A stretch of DNA of 64,000 nucleotides from Limnephilus marmoratus (Eukaryota > Arthropoda > Insecta > Trichoptera > Limnephilidae), in assembly GCA_917880885.1 (NCBI GenBank), contig OU862913.1, positions 30,327,286-30,391,285 of the forward strand. The letters run 5' to 3'. The first letter of the stretch is position 1, and every line of letters starts with the position of its first letter. The notes beneath the pieces are model-generated. The model worked only from the letters and a program-made list of their open reading frames with translations, was not told the DNA's origin and made no database searches. A program made the position numbers and the translations under genes. This document shows positions 38,601 to 47,600 of the stretch, piece after piece.

Positions 38601-41600
38601 TGCACCGGCTGCTGTGCCACCCTCGATCATATAGTCACCTACCTATTCAAACAATTATCACTTAAAAGTAAGTACGCCTGTTTGGTTTCAAAATGATGAT
38701 ATGCATAGTTCCTACCGGGATGTCATTTATCTAGTTCCTACCCTCCCTATCCATGTCATCTTTGCTGGAAAAGCAAGTTTTGAAAATGGAACAATGACAA
38801 GAGTGAATTCAAGTGCTTTAGTTTCTGAAAAGACAGAAGAAGATTTTGGACTACATTGAAAGCATTTTGTTGGTTGTTCGTGTTTTATCAATTTTTTTTA
38901 TTATATTTAATTATTTAATGCCCCGAGGCCTTTTTCAGATAAAAAATGCACACACATCATAAAAATCCAAAAAAACACAGATATGTTTAGGAATAGTGGA
39001 ATTTATTTTTACAAGATCCACAAAACTTGCCAAGTTGATATCTGTAATATAAAAATGAATCGCTGAATGTGTTGCTAAGCACATAATTTTCGAACGACTG
39101 CACCAAATTGATATTTCTTTTTTTTTGTGTGTTCGTTATTGTCAGGACAAGGTTTTTATAAAACTTTCGGTGAGCTCTGGCATTATGAAATTTGTATAAA
39201 AAAATTGCTATTGGTGGCACGCGAGAAAGCGGCTATTGCTATGGAAAGCGGGAGGGAGGGAGAGATGGGGAAGGGGAACCAAGGAGGGGGAGGGGAACCT
39301 GGGAGGGGGGAGGGGGACCTGGGAGGGGGGAGGGAAACTCGGGAGGGGGTTTTGCGGGACGGGGGAAGGGGGGGGGGGGGGAGTAGAGTGGGGAGAGGGA
39401 AGAAGGAGGTGACAGAGTGGGAACGCGAGAGGGGAAGAGGACGCAGGAGAAGAAGGGGAGGCGGAAGGGGAACAGGACGAATGGGAAAGGACACTCAGGG
39501 AGAAACAATTTCTTTATTAAATGGCATCGCAACGCATGCCGGGACCAGCTAGTTAAATATATAAACATCACCTATCTACTGATTTCCCATAGTGTGAAAT
39601 CGTTGTATCGGAGAGTGGGCAATGTAGTTCCGCTTATGAATGCTGCAGTAGAATAGTGTATTTTGTCATGTTGTTACTGGGGGGTATTTGTAAGTTTATA
39701 AGTTGTAGGACTTCGCAACAGTTGAATTTAGTGTTTAGTATTTAGAATAAAAAGGTTAAGTCGTTTATTTTACGTCAGTCTTCTAATGTGTGTATTTTTA
39801 GAATATTTAATAAAAAATTAAATTTTAAGTCTTCTAGTGGGATATTTAATTTAAAATTTATAAAATGCAGAAAATTTTTTTGTATTCGATAAGTGTTATT
39901 AATGTGAATTTTGTAATATGGAGACCACACTACCGAGTTATATTCAATTAGGCTTCTAACTAGAGATATGTATAATAGTTTAATGGCTTGTATGGAATTA
40001 AAGTTTTTAGTTGTTCTTAAAACGAAGCCTAGTGTTTTCATGCCTTTGTTCACTATTTGGTGGATATAATATATATTCATTTATGAACTAAAAGAAGGTG
40101 TTTTATACTGATTTGTGTTGGTGTGGCGATAATTACCTTGAGGTACAGCGGTGGAACTAAATAAACTATATTTGTATTGTTCACCTTGTTGTTCACCTTC
40201 GCAGAGGTAAGTGATTGGTTGTCCTTCTTCCTTGTAATCCATTATTTTTCCCTACACATATTACCACCCAATTCCAGGAAACACCCTTTAGTTTAGTATT
40301 TACAGTCCATTTCCAAGTGCATCTGAAGCTGTAATTTGCTAACAGTTTTGAATGCAATAATACCATTGCATAATAATATTATATCTCTTGTTTCTATATA
40401 ACAGAAAAGATTACAAAAATTCAACTCAATAAACCATCCTTTATTCTTGCCAAGGTCTGGTTTGCGTTTCGGGAGGCAGTTATGGGTACCACTGCCCCGG
40501 GAACCATTTATTGGATAACCAAAACCCTACCACAAGTCACCTCCAAATGGTTTGACTTAGCAGGTGTCACCGGGTGGTTCATGGGGTGAGGTTTGTCTAG
40601 GTCTTGGCGGCGAAATCATCTGCCCATCTACTGTGTGGTGGGCTGGATCGGGAGCGACTGGCTAAGAGAGACCTAGCCTAGACCTCTCCAGCTGGACTCT
40701 CGACCCATTGCCTTGCACCAGAGTGGGAGGATTCAAACATCCGTCCCTCCTGGATAACTTGACCTCCAGATTCCTACCCACCCCTCATGCTTTTTTCCTT
40801 CACCAAAAATGACATAGGCCCTGAGGTAATTTTTTCGTCAGTGCCTCCTGTGTGGAGTTAATGTAAAAAAAAACAGGAGGCCCTGAGGAAAAAAAATTAT
40901 CTCAGGGCTGTGCCATCTCCGCCAATGCCGCGTCATTACGAGCGTCACGCAATATTTCTTCACAGCACTAATTTGAAGGTGGAGTTGCATTATATTGCAA
41001 ATTTACACAATCATTTACGAGTATCAAAACTCCTTACAAATCAAACTTCCGACCAATCCATTGTTATGTCATGACGTCGCCCTTATAACAGTTTTTCTCT
41101 AAAACAATCGAGCAACGTCCAGGCAATTTGAATTTGTTCTCCGTCGTTCCAACGGCACGCCGAAATTAATAATACTCATTCTGAGCAAGAACCGACTGAA
41201 TAAATACCATGAAAATAATTACGTTACAATGGGTCGCCGTCATTCATTGCCTTTTATAAAAATGTGTTATTGAATATTGCCCACGAGCGCCAATCTCAAT
41301 GATATATATATATTTTTTTTTTCTAAAATATATATTATTTAATATGTCTTGCACCTTTTTTTTGAGCAAAGCTCGTGTTAAAAAGGCGGAGACAACGAAT
41401 GTAGATAACAATTTTTATTTAAGGTTAAACAATATATAATTTTTTTTAAATATATAAATCAAAGAATAGATAATTAACAGTAAACAAAGAAAAAATCGTA
41501 TACATCATATAATATGCATCAATAGTTTTATATAGTTTACCCATTGGATGTTGGTTCGTCCCTCCTTGTCCAGACACCAGTACTAATTGGTAATGTGTCG

Positions 41601-44600
41601 TGTTGCAGCTAGCGCATTCCCTAGCAAAAAGCAGTCGTCGAGGGGTGGGCAGGATCACAACGCCATGTTCCTAGAGGTGATGCAGAGGAGACCAGAAATC
41701 ATGCAGCAACTCCTGACTACCGTGAGTATCATTTTAATTTTTTTGAATTTAAAAATTATTGTACTAGTGGAGTACCTGGCATGCGTTGCAATGCCACTCA
41801 AAGAAAGAAAGTGTATGTGTTTTAATTCTGTTTATTGACGAGCTTTTGGATGCACAATATTTTTTGTTTTTCCTTCTGGTACTTTGTTTTTTGTTTTTCC
41901 GGCATACATGGCGTAAAATCAGAAGGTTTTCCGATGCATGAGCAGGTCATACGCAGCTGTCTGTATGAGAAGCATCGATTTTCCAAATTTTTCTTATGCT
42001 ATTCCCTACCGCTACTATGTCTCCTTTGCGAACCCTTCCTTTTTTTAAATATGAATACCTCACAAGAGTCCCAGCTGCTCCCGTCTGGAGCCAGTGAGAC
42101 TAAGGCACCCCCAATTGGGGTATGTTGCGATGCTAAAGGTAGTGAGGAGGGGAAGGAGATGGGGAAGAGGAAGGCGGAAGAGGAAGTACCTGGCTATTCA
42201 GATCTAGTCACCAAACACGGCTTAAGTCATTTCAAGCAACATTTCAATCTGAATGGTGGTCTTAAAGCAGGATGATACTGAGAGTATCTTCCACTCCACT
42301 TCCTGTACCCCTCCCTCGTCCCCACCCTTCCCCATGCGTATCCTTTCCCATGCGTCCCCGTTTCTGTCCCTTCCCCTCCCGCATTCCCCTTCCCCTCCCG
42401 CATTCCCCTTCCACCTTTCCTGCCTTCCTCCTTTCTGTGACCTTTCCCCCTCTCGTGTTACCCTCCCCTCTCGCATTTCCCTTCCACCTTCTCCACCATT
42501 CCCCCTCCCTCATCCCCCCTTACCGCGAACCCCGCCCTCCTCCGCTTACTTTGTTCCCCCGCCCTCCTCCCCTCCTTTGTTCCCCCGCCCTCCTCCGCCT
42601 CCTTTGTTCCCCCGCCCTCCTCCCCTCCTTTGTTTCCACACCCTCCTCCCCCTCCTTTTGTTCCCCCGCCCTCCTCCCCTCTTTTGTTCCCACGCCCTCC
42701 TCCCCCTCCTTTTGTTCCCCCGCCCTACTCTCTTCCTTTGTTCCCCCGCCCTCCTCCCTCCTTTGTTCCCCCGCCCTCCTTCCCTCCTTTGTTCCCCCGC
42801 CCTCCTCCCCTCCTTCGTTTCCCCGCCCTCCACCCCTCATTTGTTCCCCGTCCTCCTCCCCTCCTTTGTTCCCCCGCCCTCCTCCCCTCCTTTGTTCCCC
42901 CGCCCTCCTCACTTCCTTTGTTCCCCTCCCCTCTGCGGCCTACTGAATTTAACATGGCGAAATATAGAGCTCGATTTTTTTCTTTCAACTAGTAAAAATA
43001 ATGCTGGATTACTGAGAGAGTTCTGTATTTTAAAAATTAATAATATATTTTTTTACTGGTCTATAACTTTTGCATGATTTCTGAAAAGTTTTTGTTGTTT
43101 GTTGTCAGGTCCTAAACGTGATAATGTTCGAAGACTGCCGCAACCAGTGGTCCATGTCTCGGCCGCTGCTGGGGCTGATCCTGCTCAACGAGGAGCACTT
43201 CCAGCGGCTGCGCGAACGAGTGGTCGCCTCGCAGCCCGCTGAGCGCCAGGCCGCCATGGCGCAGTGGTTCAACTCGCTGATGGACGGCATCGAGCGGAAC
43301 CTGCTCACCAAGAACAGAGACAAGTACGTGCATATAACTAACTGGCTGATGATACTACTCACCTTTTTTGCTAGCTATCTTGCAGAAAGGAAAAAAATTG
43401 TGTCTCATGGACTACTCCATTTTTTGTACGATCAGGAGTACTCCAAGGCTCCAATTTAGGCCCACTCTTGTTTCCTGTATTTAATCAGAAGTATTTCTGA
43501 ACTCCAGGTTTCTTCTCTTTGCCGATGACCTAAAACTATTCTTAAATGAAGTGAAGTTTGTTTTTCGGTCCCTCGGCCCAAAATTGGCTCAATTTTTCAC
43601 ACATGTAAGGTTTTCCTGCTTAACCTCTAATCGGCCGGAGCCGCTCATATGCGCGCAGCTTGTGCGCATGCGTGAAAAAAATATTTCGAAATAAATGTGT
43701 TTGTCTGCGATTTTGACCCTTCTATGTACAGAATTTGTATGAAGAACACGGTCAGAATCGCTTGCGCCAACATTACCCCATAAGATTTCATTCACCTTGC
43801 AACCCCAGAATGTTTTTAAACGATTTTATCTATGGTTTAAGAATGTCAGATTTGCCGCAAATTTTAGCTGTCAAAGTTGAGGCATGTTCCTCGACTAAAA
43901 CATCGTAAAACCTATTAATTTACGTAATTAACGCAAGTAATGTTGTTTTGGTACATAGTTTATTGTTCTAGGAATGTGTTTCGGTCAATATAATATACGA
44001 TAACTCAAAATTAATCCACAAAACATTCCATTTAAAATTCAAAATCGTGTTTTTTTACGAAATTTCCGTTTTTTTCCTGGAATTTGCCGGCCTTTGACAG
44101 GTTAAGAAGGTTTTTTCCAGTCGCATGGAAAACTTCTTACTAACCGTAGAGGAACGGAAATGATCAGGAATAACCCAAGGCTCTAATGTAGACCCACTTC
44201 TGTTTCCCATATTTATTAATGATATTTCAGAAGTAATTCTGCACTCCAGGTACCTTTTCAATGCTGATGACATAAAACTATTCTTAGAAATACTAACGCT
44301 AGAAGACTTCAGTCGGATTTTGATGGAATTATTGACTGGAGTAAAAGGAATTGGGTTGAGTTCAATGTATCTAAATGTTTAATTAGCTTTTTTGCTAGCT
44401 TTCTTACAGACAGGAAACAATTTTATTATAAAAAGCAAAATAAAGATTACTACTAGCGCCATCTTGTGGCCTTTAATTATAGCAAACTGATTGTCATTTG
44501 TTATTCACGTATAAATAAAGTCTCTTATCAGTTCTCACGAAACAAGCTGCGTTTTATTACAGGTTATGGGCCCAGGAACCCATGTAATTTACCAGTTATT

Positions 44601-47600
44601 GAGTTTATTGTCAGTATTATCAGTTTGATGAACAATAATCTCTGTGTTTTACAAAAGACAGTGTGTCTAGTGAAAAAGTGAGTTATAACGGACTTCGTTT
44701 CGAAAAGTGAACGTCAGTGACTAACAATGGCGTCTATTTCGAACTACCTCGTTAGCGTTCCCAAACTTATTGGACGCCAGAACTATGGGCAGTGGAGCTT
44801 CGCTGCTCAGAATTATCTCGTATTGGAAGGAATGGTTTTGTGTATAAAACCTGAGCCCGATAAGCCACCAGCAGATGCAGATGATGCGAAGACAAAAGCA
44901 AAGCTGATCTTGACAATTGACCCGGCACTTTACGTTCATATAAAAAACGTCAGAACATCGAAAGAATTGTGGGATAAATTGAAGATGCTATTTGATGACT
45001 CGGGATTTTGTAGAAAAATCAGCCTCCTGAGGAATCTCATATCTATTCGATTAGAAAGTTGCACTTCGATGACGTCGTATGTGACACAGATTATAGAAGT
45101 GGGTCAGAAATTACAAGGAACAGGATTTGGAATAAACGACAAATGGATTTGTTCTATCATGTTAGCTGGTTTATCTGAAAGATATGCGCCTATGATAATG
45201 GCGATCGAAAATTCAAATATGGTAATTACAACCGACGCCATTAAAACAAAGTTGTTGGATATGGAACCGGAAGAAGACAGTGATGTTAATAATGCATTTG
45301 CGTGTTTCCGCAATAAGTCCAATCAGCGTTCGAGGAATGTGAAGTCTATGCCACAATCTATGGTTAATAAAGATCGCAGAGATGCACAAGTGTCAACATC
45401 TGTCAAAGGAAAATCAAACGGAAAATCAAACGTCAAATGTTATGGTTGCAAGCAATTTGGCCACTATCGCAATCAGTGCACTATTATGGATAATTCTTCT
45501 AAGAATACGCAAGGTTCAAAAACATCTAACGCGTGTAGTGCCGTGTTTTTTAATGGAACATTTGACAAGAGTGGCTGGTTTGTTGATTCTGGCGCCAGTT
45601 CACATTTGACAGGCAATAAAAATTGGATGATCGACGTGTGTTATTCTGGTTTTGCCAAAGAAATAATGGTTGCTAGCCAGAATAAAATCCCAGTGGAATG
45701 TTGTGGAAACGTAAACATAACTACGTCAACTGAAGAATGCGATTTTAACATAACCGTTGAAAAAGTGTTATGTGTTCCCCAGTTATCTACTAACTTGTTG
45801 TCAGTGAGTCAATTGATAAAACAGGGGAACAAGGTGCATTTTACAAGCAAAGGGTGTGAAATACTTAATAAACAGAACACTCTAGTGACTACTGCTTCAC
45901 TTATGAATGGAGTGTATAAATTGAACGCTTCTACTTGTTTAGTCGCAGCAGTGGCTGAGTCTCCAGATGTTTTGCACCGGAGACTAGGACATGTAAACAG
46001 TTATAGCTTGAATAAAATGCAGAATGCTGTGGAGGGAGTTAAACTCTCTGAAAAAGCCAACATCAACAAGTCCAAATGTATTCTTGTCGGTTATCCTGAG
46101 GATGTTAAAGGATACAGAGTATACAATCCTTCAACACGGGTAATCACAACAAGTCGTGATGTCATCATTATAAAAGAAAACAACTCATGTGAAGAGAATA
46201 TGATAGGAACAGAAGTAATAGATGACAAACCGGAAATAAGTAGACCGTCTCAGTCTTCAGAGGGAGATCCATCAGACACAAGTAGAGAGGATTCATTTGT
46301 TTCTATGGAGAGTGCTCATGACATGGATGAAACCTATGTACCAGATGAGGAATCCATGAGGTCAGAAGAGGACTCACAATCAGACATCACATTAAAAACA
46401 TTTCCAGAAAGAGAGAGAAAACAACCCGATAGATATGGATTTATGTGTACAGAAGAATATAATAAATCTCTAAGTGATGAAATGACATTAGAAGCAGCAC
46501 TGCAGGGACCAGAAAAGGAGCATTGGGTACAGGCTATCAAAGAAGAGCTGAAAAGTTTTGAAGACAACAACGCTTGGAGTCTTGTAGATATTCGTGTAAG
46601 TGAAAATATAATGAAGTGCGAGTGGGTCCTAAAAAAGAAGTGCGATTCTGAAAATAATGTCCGGTATCGAGCCAGGCTTGTGGCTAAAGGGTGTTCTCAA
46701 AAATATGGGGTGAATAATGTCATATTGTAATGTCAGTGTCATATTTAAGTCAATTTAATAATTGTAACAGCAGTGGCTTTATGCAAAAAGAGTATTAAGA
46801 TATTTAAAAAATACGAAAGATTTAGGTTTAAAATATACTAAAGGCAACAATGTTATATTGAAGGCTATGTAGATGCAGACTGGAGCAATGATATTAACGA
46901 TAGAAAATCATATTCTGGATTTTGTTATACTTTATCAGGATCTGTTATATCTTGGAGCTGTAGTAAGCAAAAATGTGTTGCACTTTCTAGTACAGAAGCC
47001 GAATATGTGTCAATTTCTGAGGCCTGCAAAGAAGCAGTGTATTTAAGAAACTTGCAATACGAACTAACCAAAAAATTGTATAAGATTGTAATATACAATG
47101 ACAGCATAAGTGCGCAAAAACTATTGTTAAACCCTGTTTTTCATAATAAAACTAAGCATATCGATGTCAGATATCATTATTGTAGAGAAATGATAATGGA
47201 AAACATTGTTAGTGTTAATTATTTGTGTACGTCAGATATGCCTGCAGACATGCTTACTAAGAGCTTAGGTGCAGTAAAACATTATAAACATTTAAATGCT
47301 TTAGGAATTGTTAAAGTATAATTTTATTTGTATGTTCTTGTAATCTGTATTTTGAGAGGGAGTATTATAAAAAGCAAAATAAAGATTACTACTAGCGCCA
47401 TCTTGTGGCCTTTAATTATAGCAAACTGATTGTCATTTGTTATTCACATATAAATAAAGTCTCTTATTAGTTCTCACGAAACAAGCTGCGTTTTATTACA
47501 AATTTGTGTCTCATGGACTTTTCCAATCTATTCCATTTTTTGTGTGATCAGGAGTACCCCAAGGCTCTAATTTACACCCACTCCTGTTTTCCATATTTAT

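Larger units (their letters stand above)
38690..40280 (+). repeat. Repeat R5, long copy with inserted elements
   Basis: Ends match 1340-1790 in reverse complement. Inside lie a purine-rich Helitron-like tail (39239-39556) and an L3 fragment (39775-40080). Confidence 0.45.
44424..47500 (+). mobile_element. Ty1/copia LTR retrotransposon, internally deleted
   Basis: Two 138-bp LTRs (44424-44561, 47363-47500) differ at two sites. Flanked by AATTT (44419-44423, 47501-47505). The primer site right after the 5' LTR, GGTTATGGGCCCAG, fits the initiator tRNA-Met anticodon region used by copia-type elements. Purine tract TTGAGAGGGAG precedes the 3' LTR. Most of the integrase core and reverse transcriptase is missing, so it is non-autonomous. 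LTR similarity indicates a fairly recent insertion. Confidence 0.95.

Noticed and set aside
39127..39571. Open frames of 100-140 codons over the purine-rich tract
   Set aside because: Low-complexity G/A sequence in a Helitron-like tail; Gly/Arg/Glu or Pro/Leu strings only.
42253..43077. Long open frames on both strands rich in Pro/Leu/Phe or Gly/Arg/Glu
   Set aside because: They are products of the 26-27 bp C-rich minisatellite, whose composition avoids stops in several frames; no start context, domain or conservation.
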